From Sphingobacteriales bacterium (lineage in GTDB: Bacteria; Bacteroidota; Bacteroidia; Sphingobacteriales; Sphingobacteriaceae): a stretch of DNA of 46,436 bases. The translations under genes and the position numbers were made by a program. Numbering within the stretch: position 1 is the stretch's first letter; each line of letters begins with the position of its first letter. The DNA is taken from the NCBI GenBank assembly GCA_015655115.1, contig JAATFQ010000237.1, positions 1-46,436 of the forward strand, given 5' to 3'. Shown here in pieces: positions 7,507-15,597 of this stretch. The notes beneath the pieces are model-generated. The model ran no database searches and was not told the origin of the DNA. It was given only the letters and a program-made list of their open reading frames with translations.

Positions 7507-10095
7507 ATGATGCAGAAACCACGTGTAACGGGCCAGAGAGAATCTATTTTCAGTAATGAGGTTGTCTCTAGATTTGAATTGTATAATAGCCTGTTCTTAA
7601 CCCTACCTTTTTACAAAATAAAGGACACAGGCACTTTACTGCCACTTTTTATTAAGCATTGCGAAGATGGAGTGAAGAACCATCAGGCACCAACCGAAAT
7701 AATTAATACCTTTTTTGATAAGTATACCCAGGTAGGCGGATCGAAGGACGTGATAGATTTATTGTTCCGGTTTATACAATATATAGAGCGCCAGGTAGTG
7801 TTGTTTGATGCGGTTGAAGACGCTTCTTTCAGCAAATTAAATGTTGATGACGACCAGCATCCACTCCGTTTAATGTTGAAAAAGAGTGAATTTAATCCTG
7901 AACTCCATGCAAAAATAGAGGAGCTGATCAAAGATTTCTCACTCCGCTTAGTGCTTACAGCTCATCCTACCCAATTTTACCCCGGAACTGTCCTGTCGAT
8001 TATTACAGACCTTACATCGGCCATAAAAATAAATGATATCGTTACCATCAACCAGCTGCTGCAGCAATTGGGAAAAACGCCATTCTTTAATAAAAAATCA
8101 CCTACGCCAATAGATGAGGCGCTAAGCCTCGCCTGGTTCCTGGAAAATGTATTCTATTTTGCCGCGGCAAATATCCAGTCAGAAGTTGACAATGACCTGA
8201 AAGAATTCGATATCCTTTCCAGAAAAGTAGTGGAGCTTGGGTTCTGGCCTGGGGGCGACAGGGACGGAAATCCTAATGTACATGCTCAGGATACCCTGCA
8301 GGTATCTAAAATGCTGCGCCAGATCTTATTCCGCTGCTATTACAGGGACTTCAGAAAGCTGAAACGCAGAATTACCTTCAGAGGTGTTGAAGAAACTGTG
8401 CTTAAAGTACAGGAGGTTTTGTATAAAAATGCATTCGATATTAATGTGGTACCGGAAAATATATCGGCCTTCCTGATTGAAAACCTGAACCTGATTAAAA
8501 CCACGCTTATTGAGTCGCACGACGGATTATTTGCAGATCTTGTGGATGACTTGTTGCGCAAAGTAGAGCTTTTCGGCAGTCATTTTGCATCTCTCGATAT
8601 CAGACAGGACAGCAGTGTGCTCAGGGAAACCCATGCTTACTGCAGACAAAGCAAGCCTATTGTCTCTTTATTCCCTGAAAACTACGATGAGCTGACGGAG
8701 GATGAAAAAATCAGCCAGCTATCTTTTAAAAGTGCTAAATTAAGCTATACAGGTGAGCCTAACGCATTGATCACCGACACACTGGAAACGATTGGAAAAG
8801 TAAAAGAGATCCAGGGTTCTAACGGAGAACTGGCCTGCCACAGGTTCATTATCAGCAATACGCAACAGGCAAGTGATATCCTTCAGCTGATAGAGCTCTT
8901 CTTGTGGAACGGATGGGATGAAAGCCAGCTTACAGTAGATTTTGTACCTTTATTTGAGACCGTAAATGATCTTAAAGGAGCAGCAGAAATTATGGAACGC
9001 CTATATGCGCATCCTTTTTACAGGAAACACCTGGAGAGCAGGGGCAACAAACAGGATATTATGCTCGGCTTTTCCGACAGTACCAAAGATGGCGGGTATT
9101 TAATGGCTAACTGGTCTATTTTTAACGCCAAAGTCGGGTTAACGGCTATCTCAGCAAAGCACAATATACAACTGGCATTTTTTGACGGCCGCGGAGGCCC
9201 ACCTTCAAGAGGGGGAGGTAAAACTCACCGGTTCTATGCTTCCATGGGTAAAGAAATAGCAAATAAACATATCCAGTTAACGATACAAGGCCAGACGATC
9301 AGCTCTCAATACGGATCAATAGCCAGTGCAGGATTCAATATCGGACAGCTGATCAACGCAGGGATTTCTTCCAGCATTAAGGAGCAACATAATATATTGC
9401 TCGATCCATTCCACAAGGATGTGCTGGATGTAATGGCAAAAGACAGCTTTGACAGCTTTGTAGCCTTAAGAAAACATCCTTTGTTTTTAACCTACCTGGA
9501 GCGCTTTTCACCACTCAGCTTATTGTCTAAAATCACGATCAGCAGCAGGCCTGTAAAAAGAAGCTCGGGAGAGAAATTACGCCTGGAAGATTTACGGGCA
9601 ATTAGTTTTGTGACCTCATGGGGACAGTTGAAACAAAATATCCCTGGCTTTTACGGCGTAGGTACGGCATTAAAAAATCAGGAAGCCAATGGAAACTGGG
9701 ATGCTATTGTGAAGACCTATCAGCAATCGGGTTATTTTAAAACCATTATCGATAACTGTATGATGTCTATGAGCAAATCTGATTTTTCTATTACTGCCCA
9801 TTTTGCAAAAGACCCTGTATACGGTGATTTCTGGAAGATGCTTTATAATGAATATGAAACGGCTAAAGAAATGCTGCTCAAGCTGGCCGGGCATACGGCA
9901 TTGATGCAAAATTATCCGGTAGAGAAGAGATCTATCGCTGTGCGTGAGAAGATTGTGCTACCACTGGTACTTATCCAGCATTATGCACTTGAAAAAATGC
10001 AGCACGAGTTAAGCGAACTGGAACTGCAGTCGTATGAGAAGTTAGCGATAAGAACAGTTTATGGAATTGTAAATGCCGGAAGAAACTCAGCTTAA
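7507..10095 (+). CDS. ppc: Phosphoenolpyruvate carboxylase
   Basis: The 862-residue enzyme adds bicarbonate to phosphoenolpyruvate to give oxaloacetate and phosphate, replenishing the TCA cycle. Diagnostic motifs are LTAHPTQ with catalytic H153, the FWPGGDRDGNP block, FFDGRGGPPSRGGG (the substrate-binding glycine loop, normally GRGGTVGRGGGP), and the C-terminal end TVYGIVNAGRNSA matching the conserved RNTG-like terminus. The glycine loop departs from the textbook sequence at three positions but keeps the Arg and glycines. Length is near the 850-900 norm. The start has two tandem ATGs (7507 and 7510). It is a single-gene unit between two terminators. Confidence 0.95.
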   Translation: MMQKPRVTGQRESIFSNEVVSRFELYNSLFLTLPFYKIKDTGTLLPLFIKHCEDGVKNHQAPTEIINTFFDKYTQVGGSKDVIDLLFRFIQYIERQVVLFDAVEDASFSKLNVDDDQHPLRLMLKKSEFNPELHAKIEELIKDFSLRLVLTAHPTQFYPGTVLSIITDLTSAIKINDIVTINQLLQQLGKTPFFNKKSPTPIDEALSLAWFLENVFYFAAANIQSEVDNDLKEFDILSRKVVELGFWPGGDRDGNPNVHAQDTLQVSKMLRQILFRCYYRDFRKLKRRITFRGVEETVLKVQEVLYKNAFDINVVPENISAFLIENLNLIKTTLIESHDGLFADLVDDLLRKVELFGSHFASLDIRQDSSVLRETHAYCRQSKPIVSLFPENYDELTEDEKISQLSFKSAKLSYTGEPNALITDTLETIGKVKEIQGSNGELACHRFIISNTQQASDILQLIELFLWNGWDESQLTVDFVPLFETVNDLKGAAEIMERLYAHPFYRKHLESRGNKQDIMLGFSDSTKDGGYLMANWSIFNAKVGLTAISAKHNIQLAFFDGRGGPPSRGGGKTHRFYASMGKEIANKHIQLTIQGQTISSQYGSIASAGFNIGQLINAGISSSIKEQHNILLDPFHKDVLDVMAKDSFDSFVALRKHPLFLTYLERFSPLSLLSKITISSRPVKRSSGEKLRLEDLRAISFVTSWGQLKQNIPGFYGVGTALKNQEANGNWDAIVKTYQQSGYFKTIIDNCMMSMSKSDFSITAHFAKDPVYGDFWKMLYNEYETAKEMLLKLAGHTALMQNYPVEKRSIAVREKIVLPLVLIQHYALEKMQHELSELELQSYEKLAIRTVYGIVNAGRNSA

Positions 10096-10149
10096 AAGCA
10101 ATTTATAAACATCTTTCTGGCATAATAACAGCCATTATAACAGATAAAA

Positions 10150-10177
10150 AAAGGCGGCCCGATGAGAGGTCGCCTTT
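10150..10177. terminator. Shared terminator between convergent ppc and the AhpD-like gene
   Basis: A 10-bp stem (10150-10159 with 10168-10177, one G-U pair) closes an 8-nt loop. Read on the minus strand it ends in a run of seven T, which favours the AhpD-like gene. On the plus strand the tail is TTTATT, so weaker action on ppc is likely. Confidence 0.7.
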
Positions 10178-10198
10178 ATTCATTAAAGGAACTGATTA

Positions 10199-10783
10199 TT
10201 AATAAATAATTTTTCCGGCTGAGGTTACGATAGAAGCAATACGTACAGCGTCAAAAACACGCTCTTCTGTTGCGCCTAAAGCCAGAATTGATTTCTCATG
10301 TGCATTCACACACATTTCGCAGCCATTAACGGCCGAAACAGCAAGGCTCATCAACTCAAAGAACTCTTTACCTGTAACAGGGCTGCTCATTAATTGCATG
10401 CGCACACGGGCCGGGATTTGCGTATATTTCTCTTTTCCTGTAAAATGACGGAAACGGTAAAACACGTTATTCAGTGCTAATAAAGAAGCACAGCCTACGG
10501 CCTCAGCAATGTCTTCTGCACTCGCTTCTTTTGCCAGTGCCTCTTTTTCATAAAACTCAATAAGCACTTTGTTATTGTTATTTACCGCAATGCTTAAAGC
10601 AACCAGTGCACATTCTTTTTCAGACAGATGTGATGAACTTAGCGTGCTGGTAAAGTTTAATTTTAAGTCTCTTACGTATCTTGAATTGCCTTTTTCCAAT
10701 AAATGGATACTTTCATTTCTATACTCGGCATCTAAGCCTACAATAGCTAACAATTCTTGTATGGTTTCAGTAATTTCGCTCAT
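10199..10783 (-). CDS. AhpD-like alkylhydroperoxidase / carboxymuconolactone decarboxylase family protein
   Basis: The 194-residue helical protein contains the AhpD-type motif GCEMCVNAH, giving the CxxC pair C155/C158 and the nearby H162. AhpD proteins use this dithiol to reduce peroxiredoxin-type partners or to break down hydroperoxides. Its whole length resembles the two-lobed AhpD fold, with the active motif in the second lobe only. It lies 166 bp downstream of a 2-Cys peroxiredoxin gene on the same strand, but a terminator separates them, so co-expression may be partial. No signal peptide is seen. Confidence 0.85.
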   Translation of the reverse strand: MSEITETIQELLAIVGLDAEYRNESIHLLEKGNSRYVRDLKLNFTSTLSSSHLSEKECALVALSIAVNNNNKVLIEFYEKEALAKEASAEDIAEAVGCASLLALNNVFYRFRHFTGKEKYTQIPARVRMQLMSSPVTGKEFFELMSLAVSAVNGCEMCVNAHEKSILALGATEERVFDAVRIASIVTSAGKIIY

Positions 10784-10903
10784 TAGGATATTTTTTCAGT
10801 AAATATTGTAATTTATCAGCTATAAAGCGAGCATAAGCGTATTCATTGCTGCTCAGGAGCAGCATACACATGCCGGTTTTTCTGGATAAATCCGGATAAA
10901 AAA

Positions 10904-10932
10904 AGTCCCTGCAAAATGCATTTACAGGGACT
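10904..10932 (-). terminator. Terminator of the peroxiredoxin gene
   Basis: An 8-bp stem AGTCCCTG/CAGGGACT (10904-10911 with 10925-10932) lies 17 bp past the stop. On the minus strand it is followed by a run of seven T. Confidence 0.75.
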
Positions 10933-10949
10933 CTATTACAGAACATATT

Positions 10950-11495
10950 TTAAACTACTAAAGTAGCTTCGCCTTTTTGCCAGTTACAAGGACAAAGTTC
11001 ATCTGTCTGTAAAGCATCAAGTACTCTTAAAACTTCTTTAACGTTACGGCCTACGCTTAAGTCATTTGCACTTGCCCAACGAATAATTCCTTGTGGGTCA
11101 ATAATAAATGTAGCACGGTATGCGATTTTTTCTGTTGGCTCAAGGATATCCAAAGCTTCGGCTAATGATTTAGAAGTATCAGCTAGCATAGGGAATTTTA
11201 AACCACGTAAATCATCATGGTTATGTCTCCATGCTAAATGCACATTTTCTGAATCTGTTGAAGCGCCGATTAATACAGTATCACGGTCACGGAACTCACC
11301 ATAATTAGCATTAAACTCAGCTATTTCTGTAGGGCAAACGAAAGTAAAATCTTTTGGCCACCAGAACATGCAAGTCCATTCGTTGTTTTCATTTACTAAA
11401 GTATCGGAAGTTAATGTTTCAAATTCTTTACCTTTTTCTATACTTACTACAGCTGGTTTAGAATATGACGGAAATTGTTCACCTATGTTTATCAT
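10950..11495 (-). CDS. 2-Cys peroxiredoxin (AhpC/TSA family)
   Basis: The 181-residue thiol peroxidase reduces hydrogen peroxide and organic hydroperoxides. It has the peroxidatic site FTFVCPTEI (C54) and C-terminal cysteines in LCPCNW (C168/C170) as resolving residues. The frame extends upstream to a TTG at 11549, but a consensus promoter (11519-11549) lies inside that extension. The peptide from the ATG at 11495 (MINIGEQFPSY) also matches the family's usual N terminus, so I start there. The AhpD-like gene downstream is a plausible reductant partner. Cytoplasmic. Confidence 0.92.
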   Translation of the reverse strand: MINIGEQFPSYSKPAVVSIEKGKEFETLTSDTLVNENNEWTCMFWWPKDFTFVCPTEIAEFNANYGEFRDRDTVLIGASTDSENVHLAWRHNHDDLRGLKFPMLADTSKSLAEALDILEPTEKIAYRATFIIDPQGIIRWASANDLSVGRNVKEVLRVLDALQTDELCPCNWQKGEATLVV

Positions 11496-11518
11496 AATAT
11501 CTTGTTGTTTTCGTTCCG

Positions 11519-11549
11519 CAAATATACGCCGCCGCCGATCGCCAAACAA
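11519..11549 (-). promoter_or_regulatory. Promoter of the peroxiredoxin gene
   Basis: On the minus strand there is TTG (11549-11547), a 20-bp GC-rich spacer, then TATATTTG (11526-11519). This is the same geometry as the promoter at 2233-2263. The predicted leader is about 19 nt. Confidence 0.65.
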
Positions 11550-11606
11550 CCGTTTTGAGGTAATTGAAGATCATTAATATTGATGCCGTCATAGATAAAA
11601 ACTATG

Positions 11607-12434
11607 TTAGCCAATGCGGACAGATGTCATAGTCAGGGAGCCTCCTACGGCCTTATCATTAAATAGAGCAACCTCTTCTGCTGCATTTTGCAGGCCTAAG
11701 GTGTACAATAATGGCAAATAATGTTCTGGTGTCGGGATAGCGAGGGCAGCAGCCTTGCCTAAGCTCTCCCAGCCTATTAATGGCTGATGATCCTGATTGA
11801 GAATGAGCCGTTTAAACTGATCATTGATCTCTAATGCCCAGTCGTACCCGCCGCCATCCATCATCTCCCAGCTCAGCATCCGCAGATTATGGACCATATT
11901 GCCGCTTCCCATGATCAATACGCTCTTACGCCGCAGCTGATAGAGCTCTTTTGCCAGGTCATAATGTGCCTTGGGTGTTTTGGTATAATCAATGCTCAGC
12001 TGCAATACAGGGATATCTGCCTTAGGGAACATGTGCTGCAATACAGTCCATGCACCATGGTCCAGTCCCCAGTCATGATCCAGCGTTACCGGCGTACCCT
12101 TAATCAGCTCTGCCGTTTCTGCCCCAAGCGCCGGATTACCGGGAGCAGGGTACTGCACATCGAACAAAGCTTGCGGAAAACCTCCGAAATCATGTATGGT
12201 CTTTGGGAAGTTCATCGCTGTAACGGCGGTACCTCTGGTAAACCAGTGTGCCGAAACTACAATTACGGCCTTTGGAACAGGCATAGTCTGTCCCATAGCA
12301 GCCCAGGTCTGACTAAACTCGTTATCCTCAATACCGTTCATGGGCGATCCGTGCCCGATAAACAAAACAGGCATCAATGCTCCTTCTACAGGCAGTGTTG
12401 CTGTTAGATTTTTAATTTCTGATAGGTTCGCCAT
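11607..12434 (-). CDS. ygiD: 4,5-DOPA-extradiol-dioxygenase-like protein (YgiD/LigB family)
   Basis: The 275-residue protein belongs to the class III extradiol ring-cleavage (LigB) superfamily. Candidate metal ligands and active-site His residues appear in FIGHGSPMN (H28), VSAHWF, LDHGAW and PTPEHYLPLL. Bacterial YgiD cleaves DOPA in vitro, but its natural substrate is unsettled, so the name marks the family rather than a proven role. Length matches YgiD (about 260-275). It stands alone on the minus strand, separated by a terminator from yceI upstream. Confidence 0.88.
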   Translation of the reverse strand: MANLSEIKNLTATLPVEGALMPVLFIGHGSPMNGIEDNEFSQTWAAMGQTMPVPKAVIVVSAHWFTRGTAVTAMNFPKTIHDFGGFPQALFDVQYPAPGNPALGAETAELIKGTPVTLDHDWGLDHGAWTVLQHMFPKADIPVLQLSIDYTKTPKAHYDLAKELYQLRRKSVLIMGSGNMVHNLRMLSWEMMDGGGYDWALEINDQFKRLILNQDHQPLIGWESLGKAAALAIPTPEHYLPLLYTLGLQNAAEEVALFNDKAVGGSLTMTSVRIG

Positions 12435-12453
12435 AATTTGTCCTATATTAAAA

Positions 12454-12492
12454 ATGGGGTTGCAAAAGCATTAAATACTCCTGCAACCCCAT
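12454..12492 (-). terminator. Terminator of the YceI gene
   Basis: A perfect 11-bp stem (ATGGGGTTGCA, 12454-12464, with 12482-12492) closes a 17-nt loop. A TTTTT run follows on the minus strand, 17 bp past the yceI stop. Confidence 0.75.
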
Positions 12493-12508
12493 CCCATTTT
12501 TATTTTAT

Positions 12509-13081
12509 TTATTTTGCCTGAACAAATTCCAGGTTCAAGGTAATTTTAACATCCTTAGCTACGCCCATACCTGTTGGATCGTATTTAATATTATAATCTA
12601 ATCTATTGATAATTGTTGTAGCGTTAAAGCCTGCTTTAGTGTTAGACTGCTGATCTTTAGCGGTGCCACCATAAACAACAGCAAATTTAACATCTTTAGT
12701 TACGTCACGGATAGTCAGTTTACCGCTCAGCTCATAGTTATTATCTTTTAGCTTTTTGAAAGAAGAACCTACAAAAGTCATTGTTGGATATTTTGCTGCA
12801 TTGAAAAAATCATCCGTCTTCAGGTGATTATTACGCATTTCAACGTCAGTATTGATACTGTTTACATCAACAGTGAAGTTGATCTTTGCATCAGTAAGAT
12901 CCGGTTTAGCGGCGTCAATTGTTCCTTCAAATTTCTTGAACGAGCCATCAACGAAGGAAATACCCATGTGCTTAACTTCAAAGTTAACAAAAGAGTGCAT
13001 AGGGTCTACAGACCACTTAGTTTGTGCAAATGATGCCGCGCTTATTGTAAGGGCAACAAAGAATAAAAATACTTTTTTCAT
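12509..13081 (-). CDS. YceI family periplasmic lipid-binding protein
   Basis: The 190-residue protein has a signal peptide (about residues 1-19, ending SFAQ) and a complete YceI domain. Signatures are WSVDPMHSFVNFEVKHMG at the start, the middle block of alternating strands around MTFVG, and a C-terminal run of strands ending LNLEFVQAK. YceI proteins form an extended antiparallel beta-barrel that binds polyprenyl-type lipids. Their role in the periplasm is still loosely defined and often linked to stress. Length is normal. It is a one-gene unit with its own terminator. Confidence 0.92.
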   Translation of the reverse strand: MKKVFLFFVALTISAASFAQTKWSVDPMHSFVNFEVKHMGISFVDGSFKKFEGTIDAAKPDLTDAKINFTVDVNSINTDVEMRNNHLKTDDFFNAAKYPTMTFVGSSFKKLKDNNYELSGKLTIRDVTKDVKFAVVYGGTAKDQQSNTKAGFNATTIINRLDYNIKYDPTGMGVAKDVKITLNLEFVQAK

Positions 13082-13308
13082 AAGAATATATTGATTTTAA
13101 AAGATTATGAAGCCACCATGAGTATTTTTTTTAGCTTATGCTCATGGCGATTTCAGGTTAATATTTTGCTATTCAACGGCATTGAAGCGGTAAAACTGCT
13201 GATGCCTAACCAGCACAGTCAGCTTTTAAAGGTTTCAGACCGATGAATTTCTTCATTGCAAAATTACCCAACAAATCAACTGCTGTTCTTGATGTATGGT
13301 AAGAAATA

Positions 13309-13815
13309 CTATTTCTTCACTAAAGTGCTCGTTACCGAACCACAGTCATACATCATGCTTCCATAATAAGGATTCTGAACATCCTTCACCTCGTTTAACC
13401 AGCTGGCTTTGGCCATAGGGCAATACTGTACGAAAACGGCTTTATTATTCAGCTTTAAGGCATTTGCAAGCGTAACAAATGAGCTGCTTACCTGTTCAAA
13501 GCTCTTCCTCTGGACTTTTAAATCGCTGCTGCCGGCGATGAGACTTAGCTGCTGCTGTATTGCTGCCGACTCTTTCATCCACAACATGTGCTGCTGATCG
13601 GTAGCAAATCCTTTGTGTGGTACATCTTTAACTGCCGCTGCAAGTGCCACTGCTGCCTGCTGAGCGGCAGGGCCTTTATCTGCAGCAAGTGCATTTTTAA
13701 GAACGTAATATTTGTCCAGGCTTACATTAAACTTCGCCGGTACGGTTTGTTGTGCATTACTCTGCTGTACGAAAACACCTGAAATCAGGGTCATCAATAA
13801 AATTAATCTGTTCAT
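13309..13815 (-). CDS. DUF3347 domain secreted protein, probably metal-linked
   Basis: The 168-residue protein has a signal peptide (about residues 1-21, ending SNAQ) and a DUF3347 domain ending in the block YCPMAKASWL...QNPYYGSMMYDCGS. That block carries C132, M134 and C158. In Bacteroidota this domain is found alone or fused to CusB-type adaptors near copper and silver efflux genes. The Cys/Met pattern suits metal binding, but that is an inference. The neighbour on the same strand is a HYC_CC_PP protein, also common in copper-response loci, and the 378-bp gap between them may hold a decayed gene. Confidence 0.8.
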   Translation of the reverse strand: MNRLILLMTLISGVFVQQSNAQQTVPAKFNVSLDKYYVLKNALAADKGPAAQQAAVALAAAVKDVPHKGFATDQQHMLWMKESAAIQQQLSLIAGSSDLKVQRKSFEQVSSSFVTLANALKLNNKAVFVQYCPMAKASWLNEVKDVQNPYYGSMMYDCGSVTSTLVKK

Positions 13816-14193
13816 GATCTGTATGTATTATAAAATGTTAAAAAAGTTAAACTCCGTACGTAGAACGTACATATTTTTGGTATTCCAGCCCAGCCATATC
13901 CTCGGCTACCTGGGACCTATACCCAGGTCAATACGCGTCCTGCTGTTAATAGTGCCCTGTACTGTTGATGCATCCAAATAGGAGGCACCATTAAGTGGTT
14001 TTTCTTCCAGGAAGCTCCTCAAGGCAGACATTAAAATTTGGCTTATTGTAGTTCTTGTATGATACAGGCAATACCGGATTTCCTAAAGTAATTCAGGAAG
14101 TATTTGAATCATTCTGGCGGATAAAACGGCATGTTTTAAACGCATGAGGTACTACAGGTATATCCTGCAGCGAGATCAATTTATAATCCTGAT
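13816..14193. other. 378-bp gap between two metal-linked genes, possible gene remnants
   Basis: No intact gene is supported. On the minus strand a 40-codon frame from about 14029 contains NGASYLDASTVQGTINSRT. A second frame has GNPVLPVSYKNYNKPNF before it and QVAEDMAGLEYQKYVRSTYG after it, the latter ending in TAA near 13847. The protein-like pieces switch frame, as in a decayed gene, but I recognise no family. An inverted repeat GTACG-N5-CGTAC lies at 13856-13870. Confidence 0.35.
13856..13870. promoter_or_regulatory. Short dyad upstream of the DUF3347 gene
   Basis: GTACG-TAGAA-CGTAC is a perfect 5-5-5 inverted repeat 41 bp before the DUF3347 start codon. A regulator site is possible, but symmetry and position are the only support. 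Confidence 0.25.
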
Positions 14194-14589
14194 TTAATTC
14201 CTGAAAACGCAATTATAGGCGTAAAGCGAGAGTCGCGCAGAAAGCGGTGGGGCCTCCTTTTTGGTTTTACTGAAAAAATGTGGAAGGATGCGTTCTGCAA
14301 TCTCCGAAAGAAAAGGGGTAAGAAATAGTTGGATGCTATAATTTTTAGGCAGCTCAACCTTAAAGCCAGACTGGTGACTGTCTTTAATTTTAGCATCTAT
14401 GGTAGTATTTTTACAACAGTTATCAGCTTTAACCGTTTTTTCTGCTTTGCAGCCTTTACAATGGGCCACTTCAGTGAAGTGTACTGCAGATAACTTACCT
14501 CCGCAAAAATGCAGACTCAATGCAACACCAATTACGCTGATCAGGTAAAAGGCACACAGTCCAAGTGCTATTTTTTGCTTAAGGTTCAT
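14194..14589 (-). CDS. HYC_CC_PP family protein
   Basis: The 131-residue protein has a hydrophobic N terminus (residues about 8-26) and the features that name this Bacteroidota family: HFCGGK (H27, C29), a CC pair (C58-C59) and a PP pair near residue 114. Two further Cys occur as CKGC (C44, C47). The biochemical role is unknown. Members often precede copper-related or TonB-dependent receptor genes, and the His/Cys content fits metal binding. No such receptor remains intact here. A consensus promoter sits 7 bp before the ATG. Confidence 0.75.
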   Translation of the reverse strand: MNLKQKIALGLCAFYLISVIGVALSLHFCGGKLSAVHFTEVAHCKGCKAEKTVKADNCCKNTTIDAKIKDSHQSGFKVELPKNYSIQLFLTPFLSEIAERILPHFFSKTKKEAPPLSARLSLYAYNCVFRN

Positions 14590-14596
14590 CCGTAAG

Positions 14597-14630
14597 CAAA
14601 GCTAATTATAAATTTATAAAAAAAGCAAAA
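14597..14630 (-). promoter_or_regulatory. Promoter of the HYC_CC_PP gene
   Basis: On the minus strand there is TTTTG (14630-14626), a 21-bp AT-rich spacer, then TAGCTTTG (14604-14597). Only 7 bp separate the -7 element from the ATG, so the leader would be a few nucleotides at most. Confidence 0.6.
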
Positions 14631-14764
14631 TTCTGTATTAACTTTGTCTTCAATACCGCATTACATTTGAACCCCGTCGTAATTAAATTGGCATCGGGCA
14701 GGCTGGGTTATACTAATTTTAATCATCAAAGGCACTATCGAACAATTGAGAAACAAAAAAACAA

Positions 14765-15466
14765 ATGATGAAACAAATCTTTACACTCTTCCTTTCTTTA
14801 TTCTTTATCTCCGCATTTGCAGCGAAACCTAAACATCAGTTCATCAGGATTAAAACCGATAAAGGAGAATGTATCATCATGCTTTATAATGCGACCCCAA
14901 AACACCGTGACAACTTTGTAAAGCTCACTAAAAAAGGTTTTTTTAATGGCACCCTCTTTCACCGTGTGATCAACGCTTTTATGATCCAGGGTGGCGATCC
15001 GGATTCCAGAAATGCCACTGCCGGCAAGGAACTGGGCAATGGTGATGTAGGGTATACTATCCCTGCAGAATTTAGTGATAGTCTTTTCCATCAGAAAGGT
15101 GCATTGGGAGCCGCCAGGGAAGATAACCCAGCGAAAGCATCCAGTGGCTGCCAGTTCTATATTGTACAGGGTAAAACCTTCAGCGATGCAAAGCTGGACA
15201 CCATGGAAATGAAAAGACTGCACTTTAAAATCCCGGCATGGCAGCGCGAAGTCTATAAAAAAACTGGAGGATCACCTCATCTGGATAGAAATTATACGGT
15301 ATTCGGACAGGTAATTGAGGGGATGAACCTTATCGACAGCATAGCAGTGGTACCCACAGATACCAATGACCGTCCGAAAACAGATGTAAAAATGGAAGTA
15401 TCCTTGCTGAAACGAAGAGCAGCAAAAAAGATGGAAAAGAAGTATAATCTTAAAATTGCAGCATAA
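14765..15466 (+). CDS. Cyclophilin-type peptidyl-prolyl isomerase, secreted
   Basis: The 233-residue protein has a signal peptide (about residues 1-19, ending AFAA) and a cyclophilin domain. Active-site segments are FHRVINAFMIQGGDP, GALGAAREDNPAKASSGCQFYIVQ (seen as GCQFYIVQ) and NYTVFGQVIEG. It catalyses cis-trans isomerisation of proline peptide bonds, assisting folding in the periplasm. About 35 extra residues between the QFYIVQ and FGQV segments (KLDTMEMKRLHFKIP...) lengthen it relative to E. coli PpiA. This insertion is common in Bacteroidota homologues. Two tandem ATGs occur at 14765 and 14768. Confidence 0.93.
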   Translation: MMKQIFTLFLSLFFISAFAAKPKHQFIRIKTDKGECIIMLYNATPKHRDNFVKLTKKGFFNGTLFHRVINAFMIQGGDPDSRNATAGKELGNGDVGYTIPAEFSDSLFHQKGALGAAREDNPAKASSGCQFYIVQGKTFSDAKLDTMEMKRLHFKIPAWQREVYKKTGGSPHLDRNYTVFGQVIEGMNLIDSIAVVPTDTNDRPKTDVKMEVSLLKRRAAKKMEKKYNLKIAA

Positions 15467-15597
15467 TTCAAATCCGGTCACGGTACCTGCTAAAAGAACA
15501 GGATGAGCTCATGAAACCATCATGATTCTGCAGCTCACATAAAGAAGTACAAATAAAATCGTGATAGCTTCATTACCTTTAAAAACAAGACACACTT

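Noticed and set aside
11496..11549. 18-residue N-terminal extension of the peroxiredoxin from TTG 11549
   Set aside because: The stretch (MFGDRRRRIFAERKQQDI) is the promoter and leader read as protein. A consensus -7/-33 pair lies within it.
13712..13981. Plus-strand 89-codon frame over the DUF3347 gene start
   Set aside because: It overlaps the signal peptide region of a well-supported minus-strand gene, has no family features and is rich in rare-looking residues. I regard it as a shadow.
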